Position numbers and translations under genes: made by a program. Shown here one piece after another: positions 32,797-41,818 of a DNA stretch of 64,000 nucleotides. The DNA is taken from positions 1 to 64,000 of the forward strand of contig JBLIGQ010000002.1 in assembly GCA_047636995.1 (NCBI GenBank). Reading direction: 5' to 3'. Under the pieces are notes generated by a model. That model saw only the letters and a program-made list of their open reading frames with translations. It searched no databases and was not told the DNA's origin. The DNA comes from JAQWQB01 sp047636995 (lineage in GTDB: Bacteria > Bacteroidota > Bacteroidia > Flavobacteriales_D > Sanyastnellaceae). The first letter of the stretch is position 1. Each line of letters begins with the position of its first letter.

Positions 32797-34176
32797 ATGA
32801 TCAAATACGCTTTAATACTTGCTAACCTTTTTGGATTTCTCACCTTCGGAATATTCATAGATGACGGCGTGATCATAGAAGACAATACCCCTACTACCCT
32901 TTCTCCAGGTGAAACAAAAGAAGTGCAGGTAACAATAAACAAGGGCGATGTAGAAGGCTTCGCTAAACTTCAAATTGAATTACCAGAAGGACTCACTGCC
33001 AGCGCTCTGAAAACAGAAGGTGCAAGCTTTACCTTCAGTGCCCAAAAAATTAAGTTCATTTGGATGGCGCTCCCTGAATCACAAGAATTCACAGTGTCCT
33101 ATTCTTTAACAGCAGCTTCTGAAGCCACTGGGAACAAGGCTATTTCAGGTACATTCTCCTATATTAAGACGAATCAGCGCATAGATTACGAACTACCCAC
33201 CAAAATAATTGAAGTACGAGGTGAAGCTGCGGTGGCTCAAAATCAAAATGTTTCTGAATTCACGATTCCTATAAATGGAATGGCTTGTGTTAGGACCATT
33301 ACTGAAATGGGTGGCGGTGAATATTTAGTGACACTCGACTTAGTGAATGCTTCACTTGACGGATTTGCAAAAATCAAAGAGAGTATCCCAACAGGTTATG
33401 CGGTAAGTGAAGATGACTCTGACGGCGCTGTTGTTACCATTGATGATTCTGGAATCAAATACATTTGGTTTGACGCTCCTACTTCTGACAGTTTCACCGT
33501 TTCTTATCGATTGAATGGTGAAAGCGAAATGCCAGCTGTTTTCGGTGTGTTCTCTTTTGTAGAGAACAACGCCCCACGTGAAATGAATGTTTTAAGTAAT
33601 GGCTTCATCTTTGCTGAAAGACTCGCTGACAACTCTTCTCCTGAAGAAATAGTTCCGATTGACGAACCAGCAGCAGTTGACCTCATTGAACCAGAAGTGA
33701 TTGAAGAAACTGCTGAAGTGATTCCTGACCCTACTGCAGACAAGACTACTGATACAGCAATGAAAGCTGAGACCGTTGTTGAGCCTGAAGTGGTAGAACC
33801 AGAAGTAATTGAAAAGACAGTTGCATCTACTTCTGATAAAATTAATTCGTCAACGAAAGGACAAGGGACTTCAGTTCCTGCCCCTGAAACAGGCGTTTCT
33901 TTTAAAATTCAAATTGTTGCTGCACATAAAGTAGTAGGACAACCCTACTTTAAAGGTCGCCACGGTTTTGACGAACAGTTTGATATTGAAAACCATGAAG
34001 GATGGGTGAAATACACTACCGGTGGTCATGATGGTTACAAGCAAGCGAGAGATGATCGCGAGCGCATCAAGACGAGGTACAATTTCCAAGGTCCTTTTGT
34101 AACTGCTTACAATGAAGGCGATCGCATAACAGTGCAAGAAGCATTGATGATATCAAAGCAGAAATGGTTTAAATGA
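32797..34176 (+). CDS. Membrane or exported protein with two repeated domains and a SPOR-like C-terminus
   Basis: The start at 32797 gives 459 residues with an N-terminal hydrophobic segment (MIKYALILANLFGFLTFG). Two homologous domains of about 110 residues follow, each with VTINKGxxEGFAKLQxExPxGL- or VNASLDGFAKIKESIPTGY-type starts and a KFIWMALPxSxEFTVSY / KYIWFDAPTSDSFTVSY end. A linker rich in Pro, Glu and Val (residues about 290-370) leads to a C-terminal domain (SFKIQIVAAHK ... VTAYNEGDRITVQEALMISKQKWF) that looks like the SPOR-type domains of Bacteroidota envelope proteins. I recognise this architecture only from uncharacterised Bacteroidota proteins; peptidoglycan contact is a guess from the SPOR likeness. 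A terminator follows the gene. Confidence 0.7.
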   Translation: MIKYALILANLFGFLTFGIFIDDGVIIEDNTPTTLSPGETKEVQVTINKGDVEGFAKLQIELPEGLTASALKTEGASFTFSAQKIKFIWMALPESQEFTVSYSLTAASEATGNKAISGTFSYIKTNQRIDYELPTKIIEVRGEAAVAQNQNVSEFTIPINGMACVRTITEMGGGEYLVTLDLVNASLDGFAKIKESIPTGYAVSEDDSDGAVVTIDDSGIKYIWFDAPTSDSFTVSYRLNGESEMPAVFGVFSFVENNAPREMNVLSNGFIFAERLADNSSPEEIVPIDEPAAVDLIEPEVIEETAEVIPDPTADKTTDTAMKAETVVEPEVVEPEVIEKTVASTSDKINSSTKGQGTSVPAPETGVSFKIQIVAAHKVVGQPYFKGRHGFDEQFDIENHEGWVKYTTGGHDGYKQARDDRERIKTRYNFQGPFVTAYNEGDRITVQEALMISKQKWFK

Positions 34177-34262
34177 GCTTCACGGAAACGTGAATTTTAG
34201 AATAATTCTCGTAGTAATTTTGGTTAAATACACTGTAGAATTTGTTTAGGTAAATTAGTCTT

Positions 34263-34296
34263 AAAAACCTCCGAGAAACATCGCGGAGGTTTTTTT
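34263..34296 (+). terminator. Rho-independent terminator before xerD
   Basis: AAAAACCTCCG pairs with CGGAGGTTTTTT around a loop of about ten bases, followed by seven T. It ends seven bases before the xerD ATG, so xerD must be transcribed by read-through or from a start very close to its ATG. Confidence 0.85.
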
Positions 34297-34303
34297 ATTG
34301 CTC

Positions 34304-35212
34304 ATGAAATGGAACTCGCTCTTACGTGGATTTAAACATTTCCTTCAACTGGAAAAGTCACTCGCTGAAAACAGCATTGAGGCCTACCTGCGTGATGTAG
34401 AAAAACTAGCTCAATTTGATGCTTTCTTTAAGCAAGAAAATGGTCCTGAGGCTATTTCTCGGAATGACATTGAAGAATTCCTCGCTTGGCTTCATGAATT
34501 AGGCATGAGCGCCAGAAGTCAAGCACGCATTATTTCAGGTCTGAAAGCCTTCTACGCATACCTAGAGCTTGAGCAAGTCACAAACTCCAATCCACTCGAA
34601 CTAATTGAAGCCCCGAGATTGGGTTCAAAACTCCCCATTACACTCTCCTATCTTGAAATTGAGGAAATGTTTCGTTCTGTTGACTTGAGTAGATCAGACG
34701 GACATCGGAATAGAGCCATGCTTGAAACACTTTATAGTTGTGGGCTTCGCGTTAGCGAATTAACTGACCTGCGCCTCAGCCACCTTTATTACGATGATGG
34801 GTTCATACGTGTGATCGGAAAAGGAAATAAAGAAAGACTGGTACCAATTGGACATGCAGCATTGAAGTTCATCAAGCTTTATGTAGAGTCAGACCGCACA
34901 CAACTCGTTATTGATAAAGGAAGTGAAGACCACATATTTCTGAATCAACGCGGAAGACATTTATCCCGCATCAGTGTTTTTAACTTCGTAAAGAAGGCGG
35001 CAGAAATGTCAGGAATAGACAAGAATGTTAGTCCGCATACCTTCAGACATTCTTTTGCAACCCATCTGGTTGAAGCCGGCGCAGATTTGAGAGCTGTTCA
35101 AGAAATGCTCGGACATGAAAGCATTACCACCACTGAAATCTATACTCATTTAGATACGGCTTATTTGCGGAGTGAAATTATGGAGTACCATCCACGCAAT
35201 AAGCAACGGTAG
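34304..35212 (+). CDS. xerD: Site-specific tyrosine recombinase XerD
   Basis: From the ATG at 34304 the protein has 302 residues, typical for XerD. The SAM-like core-binding domain (MKWNSLLRGFKHFLQLEKSLAENSIEAYL at the N-terminus) and the catalytic domain are complete. Catalytic residues are seen as Arg in YSCGLRVSEL, Lys in GKGNKERL, His-x-x-Arg in HTFRHSFATHL, His in LGHESI and the nucleophile Tyr in IYTHLD. It resolves chromosome dimers with a XerC partner at dif. A TTG six bases upstream is an alternative start but lies in the T run of the terminator. Confidence 0.95.
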   Translation: MKWNSLLRGFKHFLQLEKSLAENSIEAYLRDVEKLAQFDAFFKQENGPEAISRNDIEEFLAWLHELGMSARSQARIISGLKAFYAYLELEQVTNSNPLELIEAPRLGSKLPITLSYLEIEEMFRSVDLSRSDGHRNRAMLETLYSCGLRVSELTDLRLSHLYYDDGFIRVIGKGNKERLVPIGHAALKFIKLYVESDRTQLVIDKGSEDHIFLNQRGRHLSRISVFNFVKKAAEMSGIDKNVSPHTFRHSFATHLVEAGADLRAVQEMLGHESITTTEIYTHLDTAYLRSEIMEYHPRNKQR

Positions 35213-35616
35213 GCGAACTACGTAAATGTTATCCTCTTTATTTAATTGATCCAAGTCCAGCGGTTGCTTTCGCCGCAGTAAACGTTTTGAAAAAACTAAG
35301 ACCTGAAATTGGAGGTTCATGGTGGTTTCATATTGCGGGTAAACACACAACATCGAAAAGAGGGTTCTCTCTCATCAAATTGCACAAAGTGTAACTCTGA
35401 TGTGGATCCATTAGCACATTTCCAAACCAACACGTTTGGCTCCTTCATTGATTTGTTAATTCTTGTTCAGATGGCGAGAGGCAATCGCAAGAAAAAATAA
35501 AATAAGTACTTCCTGTTTTTTGTTTTAAATGAGTTTCGAAGAGTAAAAGCACTTTTTCAGAGCTTGATATGGCTTCGTGCTATTTCCAAGCTAACTTTCA
35601 ACAAAAATCAGAATCG
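35213..35616. other. Intergenic region, possible remnant reading frame
   Basis: No credible intact gene. One plus-strand frame is open from about 35203 to the stop at 35392-35394 without an ATG, and reads with a plausible protein composition (SPAVAFAAVNVLKKLRPEIGG, WWFHIAGKHT). It may be the end of a lost gene or chance. The remainder (35395-35616) shows nothing beyond A/T-rich sequence before the next start. Confidence 0.3.
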
Positions 35617-36828
35617 ATGAGTGCTTCAAAAATGGTTCATTTCGAAAATGAACAAGGTGAGAAATTACATGGTCAATTGGATCTTCCGCTTGATCAAAAG
35701 CCAATTGCCTATGCGCTCTTCGCACATTGTTTTACCTGCGGAAAGAATCTTTTATCATCTCGTTCTATTACACTTGCATTAACCGCTCAAAACATCGCTG
35801 TTCTTCGTTTTGACTTCACAGGATTAGGCAAGTCTGAGGGAGATTTCGCTAATACAGGCTTCTCAAGCAACATTCAAGACCTGGTTTCAGCGGCTAACTT
35901 CTTGCGCACCAATTATGAAGCCCCTGCCCTACTTATTGGTCACTCTTTAGGAGGTGCTGCTGTATTGTACGCAGGGAAAGCAATTACAAGTACGAAGGCA
36001 ATTGCTACCATAGGCGCCCCTTCTGACCCTATTCACGTAACCCATCTATTGGGAGATGACGCCGAGAAAATTCAAACGAAAGGAGAAGCTACCGTTAATA
36101 TTGGCGGACGTCCATTCAAATTGAAGAAACAATTTATTGATGACTTACATACCTATGACCTTCCATCTTACTTAAAAGACTTAAAGATTCCTCTATTAAT
36201 AATGCACAGTCCGCAGGATGCCATTGTTAACATCAAGAATGCCGCAGAGTTGTATAGTTCAGCTTTCCACCCAAAGAGTTTCATCTCGCTTGATGGTGCT
36301 GACCATCTCCTTTCGAGTAGAAAAGATGCGCATTACGTTGGGTGTGCAATAGCGGCGTGGGCAGCTAGGTATTTACCTGAGGAGCTAGAGCAAAGCGAAT
36401 TAGCTACCAAGCACCAAGCTGCAGCGCGAATCGATGATGAAGAAGGGTATCAAACCGAAATAAAGGCAGGAAACCATGCTTATGTTGCTGATGAACCTGC
36501 TCAATTAGGAGGAACCGATTTTGGGCCTTCTCCCTATGAAATGCTGGCAGCATCTTTAGCTGCCTGCACCGCAATGACCTTGAAAATTTACGCTAAACGA
36601 AAAGACTGGCCTCTAGTGAGCGCAGAAGTACATGTTGACCATGGACAAATACATCATGCTGACGCTGAATCTGGTGAAGAAAAGAAAATTGATCTCTTTT
36701 CGAAAGAAATCATCATTGAAGGGCCGCTGTCAGAAGAGCAACGCAAAAGACTAAAATACATTGCAAGTAGATGTCCTGTGCACCTGACACTGTTAAATCA
36801 GATTCAAATTGAATCAGAATTCAAGTAA
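35617..36828 (+). CDS. Bifunctional alpha/beta hydrolase - OsmC fusion
   Basis: Starting at 35617 the protein has 403 residues. The N-terminal 255 form an alpha/beta hydrolase: oxyanion region FAHCFTCGKNL, nucleophile Ser in LIGHSLGGAA, Asp in HSPQDAIV and His in GADHLLSS. The C-terminal 140 are an OsmC domain with the two peroxidatic cysteines in LAACTAMTLKIYAKRK and ASRCPVHLTL. OsmC proteins reduce organic hydroperoxides in the cytoplasm. This fusion is common in marine bacteria, though the hydrolase substrate is unknown; it may free oxidised acyl groups for the OsmC half. A further ATG at 35632 is possible. Confidence 0.9.
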   Translation: MSASKMVHFENEQGEKLHGQLDLPLDQKPIAYALFAHCFTCGKNLLSSRSITLALTAQNIAVLRFDFTGLGKSEGDFANTGFSSNIQDLVSAANFLRTNYEAPALLIGHSLGGAAVLYAGKAITSTKAIATIGAPSDPIHVTHLLGDDAEKIQTKGEATVNIGGRPFKLKKQFIDDLHTYDLPSYLKDLKIPLLIMHSPQDAIVNIKNAAELYSSAFHPKSFISLDGADHLLSSRKDAHYVGCAIAAWAARYLPEELEQSELATKHQAAARIDDEEGYQTEIKAGNHAYVADEPAQLGGTDFGPSPYEMLAASLAACTAMTLKIYAKRKDWPLVSAEVHVDHGQIHHADAESGEEKKIDLFSKEIIIEGPLSEEQRKRLKYIASRCPVHLTLLNQIQIESEFK

Positions 36829-36833
36829 GAGAG

Positions 36834-36841
36834 TACATTTG
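36834..36841 (+). promoter_or_regulatory. Consensus -7 element four bases before the next start
   Basis: TACATTTG, an exact TAnnTTTG match, ends four bases before the ATG at 36846. The mRNA would be leaderless or nearly so. A TTG at 36809-36811 could belong to the -33 element. Confidence 0.5.
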
Positions 36842-36845
36842 CGAC

Positions 36846-38093
36846 ATGAAATTATTTTTGACTTTTGCTACAGCACTTATGTGCACCCTTGTTTTCGGAC
36901 AAACTGAAATCAACATTACTTGTTACAATGTGCTCAATTTCCCAACGGGAAGCATGTTGAACAGGCAAGATACATTGAAAAAGATTTTGAATTATACGCA
37001 GCCAGATTTGTTACTGTTGCAAGAACTTAAATCAGAAGAAGGACTTACCAGCATTGCAGAACAGTCATGTGCAGACCTTGATGGCAATTATGTAAGCTCA
37101 ACATGGATTAGCCAGCAATCAAATCAAAATTCTGATTGGCAACTTCAGCAGGCCATTGTTTACAACAATGATGTATTTGGACTGGATGAGGAGCGTTTAA
37201 AAACTACAGATGTACGCGATATCAATATTTACAAGCTGTTTTTACGCGATATTGAACTTCAAAATGGAGCAGACACCACTTTCATCTATGTCTTTGTAAC
37301 GCATTTGAAATCAAGTAGTGGCTCTGACAATGAAGCCGCAAGACTTCAAATGGCTGAAGTTTTTGTGAATGCCCTCACTGAAATTGACCCGAACAGTTAC
37401 TGCATTTTCGGCGGTGACTTTAACGTTTACTCTAGCAGTGAGCCGGCCTACCAACTCTTGCTAAATGCAGAAAATTCCATTGTTTTTGAAGATCCAATTG
37501 ATGCGCCAGGCAACTGGACCTCATCTACATATCCTTTCAAAGAAATTCTGACTCAGTCTACCAGAACATCACAGATCTTTGGTGACGGAGCTGGCGGAGG
37601 ACTAGATGACCGTTTTGATTTTATTTTAGCAAGTGAAAACCTTATGGATCAAAATGAGCCACTTCACTACCAATCTGATAGCTACCTGGCACTTGCAAAC
37701 AATGGAACGTGCTACAATCAAAACATTACAGACTGCGAAGAAGATAACGAAGTGCCAATGGAAATCATTCAAGCACTTTATTACATGAGTGATCACCTTC
37801 CTGTACTCATGAAATTGGAAACGCAAATTGAGTTGGCCATCAACAACGAAATCACATTTGACCCAAATTTGAATGTTTTCTCTGACGGCAAGAGTCTTTT
37901 CCTTTTTGACGAAAGCGCTCAGCAATCCATCTTTATGGTTGATCTTTTCGATGTTACTGGGAAACGTGTGAAAAGTGTTCAAATGAGTTCAGGAGCGCAC
38001 ATTGTATTGAACGACTTCACTGCGGGAATCTACGTTGCTCAGGTGCGAAAAGGCAATGAATTGGTCAAAGTAGCGAAGTTCATTCGCAACTAA
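36846..38093 (+). CDS. T9SS-exported endonuclease/exonuclease/phosphatase-fold protein
   Basis: 415 residues: signal peptide (MKLFLTFATALMCTLVFGQ), an EEP-fold domain (about 20-320) and a T9SS type A domain at the end. EEP motifs are ITCYNVLNF, LQELKSEEG, FVTHLKSS, FGGDFNVYSS, DRFDFIL and SDHLPVLM, which supply the metal and catalytic Asp, Asn and His. The end shows the sorting pattern (VDLFDVTGKRVKSVQM, FTAGIYVAQV, KVAKFIRN). The protein probably degrades extracellular DNA, nucleotides or phosphate esters; the exact substrate cannot be told. It is a single-gene unit. Confidence 0.88.
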   Translation: MKLFLTFATALMCTLVFGQTEINITCYNVLNFPTGSMLNRQDTLKKILNYTQPDLLLLQELKSEEGLTSIAEQSCADLDGNYVSSTWISQQSNQNSDWQLQQAIVYNNDVFGLDEERLKTTDVRDINIYKLFLRDIELQNGADTTFIYVFVTHLKSSSGSDNEAARLQMAEVFVNALTEIDPNSYCIFGGDFNVYSSSEPAYQLLLNAENSIVFEDPIDAPGNWTSSTYPFKEILTQSTRTSQIFGDGAGGGLDDRFDFILASENLMDQNEPLHYQSDSYLALANNGTCYNQNITDCEEDNEVPMEIIQALYYMSDHLPVLMKLETQIELAINNEITFDPNLNVFSDGKSLFLFDESAQQSIFMVDLFDVTGKRVKSVQMSSGAHIVLNDFTAGIYVAQVRKGNELVKVAKFIRN

Positions 38094-38182
38094 TAAGACC
38101 CAATCAAGGCCCTTTTCATTGCCGTTCTAAAAGTGATTGTGTTCTTCTAATTTGAGCCTGTTTTTTGTGTCCAACTTTGGGC

Positions 38183-38581
38183 CTAGGAGTCCGTGTTTTC
38201 AGGCGTTACTCCTAACAACTCAAGAATCTTAGGTACTTGACTTTTCCGCATAGGCTTGCGGTCTACGAAAATCACATTTGGAAGTTCTTCAACCTTCTTT
38301 CGTTCTGAAGGTTCAAACTCGACCCCAGTGATAACTGCTATAGGCGTCTTTCTATTTGGATTCTGCTTGTGCGCTTCTAAAATAAACTCTTCTCCATCAA
38401 TCACAGGCATTGCAAACTCCATGATGATCAAATCAATGTTGTTTTCCTGCAGTTTCTCCAGTCCTGTTTCCCCATCTTTAGCCGTAATAATTTCATCGAA
38501 ATCATAGCATTCGCCCAACATAGTATAACCTACAAATAATGAAACCGGGTCACTTTCGAGGTACAGTACTTTTTTAATCAT
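38183..38581 (-). CDS. Stand-alone receiver-domain protein with Glu at the phospho-acceptor position
   Basis: The start at 38581 gives 132 residues, one receiver domain with no output domain. The pattern LYLESDPVSLFVG, DLIIMEFAMPVIDGEEF, IAVITG and FVDRKPM follows the CheY fold with the conserved Thr and Lys. The phospho-acceptor Asp (usually MD-x-x-MP) is Glu in IIMEFAMP, and the acidic pair at the start is E-S-D. Such a protein may be a permanently active or phosphorylation-free receiver. It is convergent with the nuclease gene and has no kinase beside it. Confidence 0.85.
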   Translation of the reverse strand: MIKKVLYLESDPVSLFVGYTMLGECYDFDEIITAKDGETGLEKLQENNIDLIIMEFAMPVIDGEEFILEAHKQNPNRKTPIAVITGVEFEPSERKKVEELPNVIFVDRKPMRKSQVPKILELLGVTPENTDS

Positions 38582-38702
38582 GTAATGGAATTTAAGAGTC
38601 GCTCGTCGCGATGAACAAAAATAGCGCTCTTTGGAGGGAGAATGCAACTAAACTTTAGTTACTTCGGCACTCTATTTGAAAAGGTAAGAATTCACGCACT
38701 TA

Positions 38703-39656
38703 ATGCTTTCGTTGATGTTCAATCAGTTTACTTCACCTCTGTTTTTCATTCTTATTCTCATTTCATTTTCGGCGTTCAGCCAAGAATACAGCTCCTTTGA
38801 CACCTATGTATATAGCGTAAGAGCGGGTGAAGCACTTGAATTGGATGTTTATTCTTCATCAAAAGAGATGGCGCCAACGTTACTCTTTGTTCATGGAGGC
38901 GGATTTTATTCTGGGACGAGGAAAGAGGCCAATATTGATCACTTCTGCGACTCCGTTTCAAAAGCGGGTTTCACCGTAGTAAACCTGTCTTACCACCTGT
39001 ATTTGAAAGGGCAATCTTTTCATTGCGACCAGCCTTCGGCGAAGAAAATTAAAGCATTTGAATCTGCCGCCCAAGACATTAGATCAGCCTTGCACTTTTT
39101 GATTGAAAATGACTCTGCCCTTTATGTTGAGCGCAGTGCACTTATGTTGAGCGGAAGTAGTTCAGGCGCTGAGGCAGTTTTGCAAGCAGCCTTTGCTCCT
39201 TATGGCGAAGGGAAGATGGAACTTGAAGGACTCATTCCAGAGTTCCAGTTCAAAGCCGTTATGGCCTTTGCTGGTGCAATGACTGATCTGCATTGGATCA
39301 ATGAAAGCAATGCGTGCCCCATCATGCTCTACCACGGAACTTGTGATGACTTAGTCCCTTACGCTTATGCCGCTCACCATTACTGTCCAGACGAAACCGT
39401 TGGAGCCCTTATGCTTCATGGTAGTTATTCCATTTTCGAAAAGTACACTAGCCTAAACGCTTCTATTGAACTTGTTAGCGCCTGCGGCGGAAAACACGGA
39501 AGTTGTATCTTCCCTATTGAGAAGGAAATTGACGAAGTCATTCAATTCATGCAAAAAGCGCTTGCTGGCGAAAAGTTTTCTAAGCACCGAACCCGCGTTG
39601 TAAGCTCAAAACCCTGCAAACATCCTACGCATGATCCTTGCCAAGCTGAGAACTAA
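38703..39656 (+). CDS. Secreted alpha/beta hydrolase (esterase-like)
   Basis: 317 residues with a signal peptide ending SFSAFSQ. The fold is that of hormone-sensitive-lipase or carboxylesterase type: FVHGGGFYSGT oxyanion motif, nucleophile Ser in LSGSSSGAEA, Asp in YHGTCDDLVPY and His in GGKHGS. A second ATG at 38715 is an equal candidate. The C-terminus (SKHRTRV ... CKHPTHDPCQ) carries an odd Cys/His-rich tail. The substrate is unknown. It is followed closely by a divergent-function membrane gene, so operon membership is uncertain. Confidence 0.82.
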   Translation: MLSLMFNQFTSPLFFILILISFSAFSQEYSSFDTYVYSVRAGEALELDVYSSSKEMAPTLLFVHGGGFYSGTRKEANIDHFCDSVSKAGFTVVNLSYHLYLKGQSFHCDQPSAKKIKAFESAAQDIRSALHFLIENDSALYVERSALMLSGSSSGAEAVLQAAFAPYGEGKMELEGLIPEFQFKAVMAFAGAMTDLHWINESNACPIMLYHGTCDDLVPYAYAAHHYCPDETVGALMLHGSYSIFEKYTSLNASIELVSACGGKHGSCIFPIEKEIDEVIQFMQKALAGEKFSKHRTRVVSSKPCKHPTHDPCQAEN

Positions 39657-39706
39657 TTTCAAAATGTGGTAGCGGCATTAAACCGCTTCATTTATCTTCG
39701 CTTTTC

Positions 39707-41161
39707 GTGTTTCAACAAAAGACATATTCAAAAGGACTCATCATCACACTTGTGGCGTTTGCGAGTATGTATGCTCTAATTTCTTTTGTGAACCATTACC
39801 TCTTCCGTACTTATGCGCTTGATTTGGGGCTGTATACCAACGCCATGCAGCGTTACATTAGTGGAATGGCACCTGATACAAAAATGTTTTGGGCACCCAG
39901 TCAGCACATGCTCGCTGATCATTTCGACTTGTACTTGGTGCTCTTTTCCCCTTTAAAATTCATCTTCGGAACCTATACCCTGCTCATTGTGCAATGGATT
40001 GCCTTGATGGTAGGAGGTCTTGGGATTTACAAGTATGTTCAAAAGCACATCAATCCTCAGTTTGCACTTCCTGCCATTCTCTGTTTTTATGCTTACTTCG
40101 GTCTCTTTTCGGCAATAGCCTATGACTACCACAGCAATGTTGTAGCTGCCATGGCAGTTCCTTGGTTGCTGTTCATGTTCAAAGAAGAAAAGTTCAAATG
40201 GGTAGCCCTCCTAACCCTATTCATTTTGATTGGAAAAGAGAACATGGGACTTTGGACCTTCTTCATTTTCACTGCCCTTGCCCTTCAAAATTGGAAAAAC
40301 AAGTCGCACCGAATCTGGGCCATCGGACTTGCGGGTTTTAGTCTTGTGTATTTTCTAGTTGTTATACAAGTGTTTATGCCCGCAATGTCTCCTAACGGAA
40401 AGTACCACGGATTCCATTTTAGTGCCCTTGGCCTGAGCCTTTCAGACGCCGTTAAACACCTCTTTCTTCACCCAATTGACAGTTTGAAAATGCTCTTCAC
40501 CAATCAGCATAACATGGCTGAAGCAGATGGTTTTAAAGCTGAGTTCTACACCTTTTTCTTACTTTCAGGAAGCTACTTACTGCTGAGAAAACCCTTGTAC
40601 CTCATCATGCTCATTCCGTTGATTGGACAAAAAATGTTCCATGACAACATTGCACTTTGGGGAGTTCATTTTCAGTATTCAGTTGAGTTTGCGCCCATTG
40701 TTGTTATTGGTGGGTTCACAGCCATTCAATCCATCAGGCAATCTACCGTTCAAAAGGTTCTAGTTGGTCTTATACTCATAGGGACCTTCGGTACCACTAT
40801 TCGCTTAATGGATCGAACGGTTCAATTTAGCGATAAGAGTAAAATTCGCTTTTACAAAGCGGACCATTACAAACGGAATTTCGATGTTTCCTTTGTTCAT
40901 GACAAACTAAATGCCCTTCCTGATAATGGAATAGTTTCAGCACATTCATCCTTGGTTCCACATTTAACTTTACGGGACCGTGTTTATCAATTCCCAATTG
41001 TCTTAGACGCCAATATCATTTTAGTTCACGCATCTGAAGGACCTTGGCCCCTAGCTTCATGGGAAGTGTTTCACGAGGAAGTAGAAAGCTATAAAACATC
41101 ACCTGAATGGTCAGTACTATGTGATGAGAATGGGTTATTGATTTTGGAACGACAGGATTAG
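39707..41161 (+). CDS. DUF2079 family membrane protein
   Basis: 484 residues starting at a GTG codon. Ten or more membrane helices and the family marks ALDLGLYTNAMQRY, GLFSAIAYDYHSNVVAAM and LIGKENMGLWTFF match DUF2079 proteins of Bacteroidota. The C-terminal 90 residues (HDKLNALPDNGIVSAHSSLVPHLTLRDRVYQFP) form the predicted soluble domain. The layout is that of GT-C glycosyltransferases, but no function is proved. TATCTTCG at 39693-39700 ends six bases before the GTG. Confidence 0.85.
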   Translation: MFQQKTYSKGLIITLVAFASMYALISFVNHYLFRTYALDLGLYTNAMQRYISGMAPDTKMFWAPSQHMLADHFDLYLVLFSPLKFIFGTYTLLIVQWIALMVGGLGIYKYVQKHINPQFALPAILCFYAYFGLFSAIAYDYHSNVVAAMAVPWLLFMFKEEKFKWVALLTLFILIGKENMGLWTFFIFTALALQNWKNKSHRIWAIGLAGFSLVYFLVVIQVFMPAMSPNGKYHGFHFSALGLSLSDAVKHLFLHPIDSLKMLFTNQHNMAEADGFKAEFYTFFLLSGSYLLLRKPLYLIMLIPLIGQKMFHDNIALWGVHFQYSVEFAPIVVIGGFTAIQSIRQSTVQKVLVGLILIGTFGTTIRLMDRTVQFSDKSKIRFYKADHYKRNFDVSFVHDKLNALPDNGIVSAHSSLVPHLTLRDRVYQFPIVLDANIILVHASEGPWPLASWEVFHEEVESYKTSPEWSVLCDENGLLILERQD

Positions 41162-41255
41162 GATCAGGCGGCAAATGGCCATCATTGATTCCATTGCCTG
41201 GCCAATAAAACGCATCAAAATTCACTTTCTATCTCCAAGAGCCAACCCTACGTAG

Positions 41256-41263
41256 TATCTTTG
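41256..41263 (+). promoter_or_regulatory. Consensus -7 element four bases before a start codon
   Basis: TATCTTTG, an exact TAnnTTTG match, ends four bases before the ATG at 41268, suggesting a leaderless mRNA. Confidence 0.55.
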
Positions 41264-41267
41264 CGCC

Positions 41268-41810
41268 ATGGCAGAAGAAACAATAATCCAGAAGAAGAGA
41301 GAAGCAATCAAGAAAGACCTTTTCTCAGGCGAAGAAAAAATTGTGCTTGCAGCAGTAAAAAAGTGTGAGAAAAGCGGAAATGATTCTCTTATTCAACCTT
41401 TACTCATTGCCTTTAGAGACGCTGAAGCGGAAAGTAACATCCGCTCTGAAATCAAGAAACTGCTTGAAACATTGAAAGTGTCAAAAGGAGAAGACATCCT
41501 TGTAGACGCACTGGAGAGCGAAGAGTTTGATTCCATTAATGACCACATCATGTCATTCATTTGGAACAGCGGGTTTCAGCCAGACAATCAAATTGAATTG
41601 ATCGTAAATAAAGCACTCGAAGGAGATTTCATGTGTGCAGTTGAAGGACTGACGCTATTGGAAAGCCTTCATGCTCCTGTTGATGAAGCCAGTCTCACGC
41701 AAGGATTGATTGATGTTCGCGAGTACTTGCTCGAACACAAAGACACAGACAATCAGAATCTACCAATTGCCTTGAACATCTACGAAGTACTTTCTGGTTT
41801 CGAAGAATAG
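41268..41810 (+). CDS. HEAT-like repeat protein
   Basis: 180 residues without signal or membrane segment, so probably cytoplasmic. Helical units such as KIVLAAVKKCEKSGNDSLIQPLLIAF, ALESEEFDSINDHIMSFIWNSG and ALEGDFMCAVEGLTLLESLHAPV suggest an alpha-solenoid of HEAT type. It ends nine bases from the convergent acyl-CoA carboxylase gene. I do not know its partner or role; such proteins usually act as scaffolds. Confidence 0.75.
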   Translation: MAEETIIQKKREAIKKDLFSGEEKIVLAAVKKCEKSGNDSLIQPLLIAFRDAEAESNIRSEIKKLLETLKVSKGEDILVDALESEEFDSINDHIMSFIWNSGFQPDNQIELIVNKALEGDFMCAVEGLTLLESLHAPVDEASLTQGLIDVREYLLEHKDTDNQNLPIALNIYEVLSGFEE

Positions 41811-41818
41811 CAGTCTAA

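Noticed and set aside
35309..35500. A 63-codon plus-strand frame after xerD
   Set aside because: No family signal or start context; the neighbouring frame is more protein-like, and neither is convincing.
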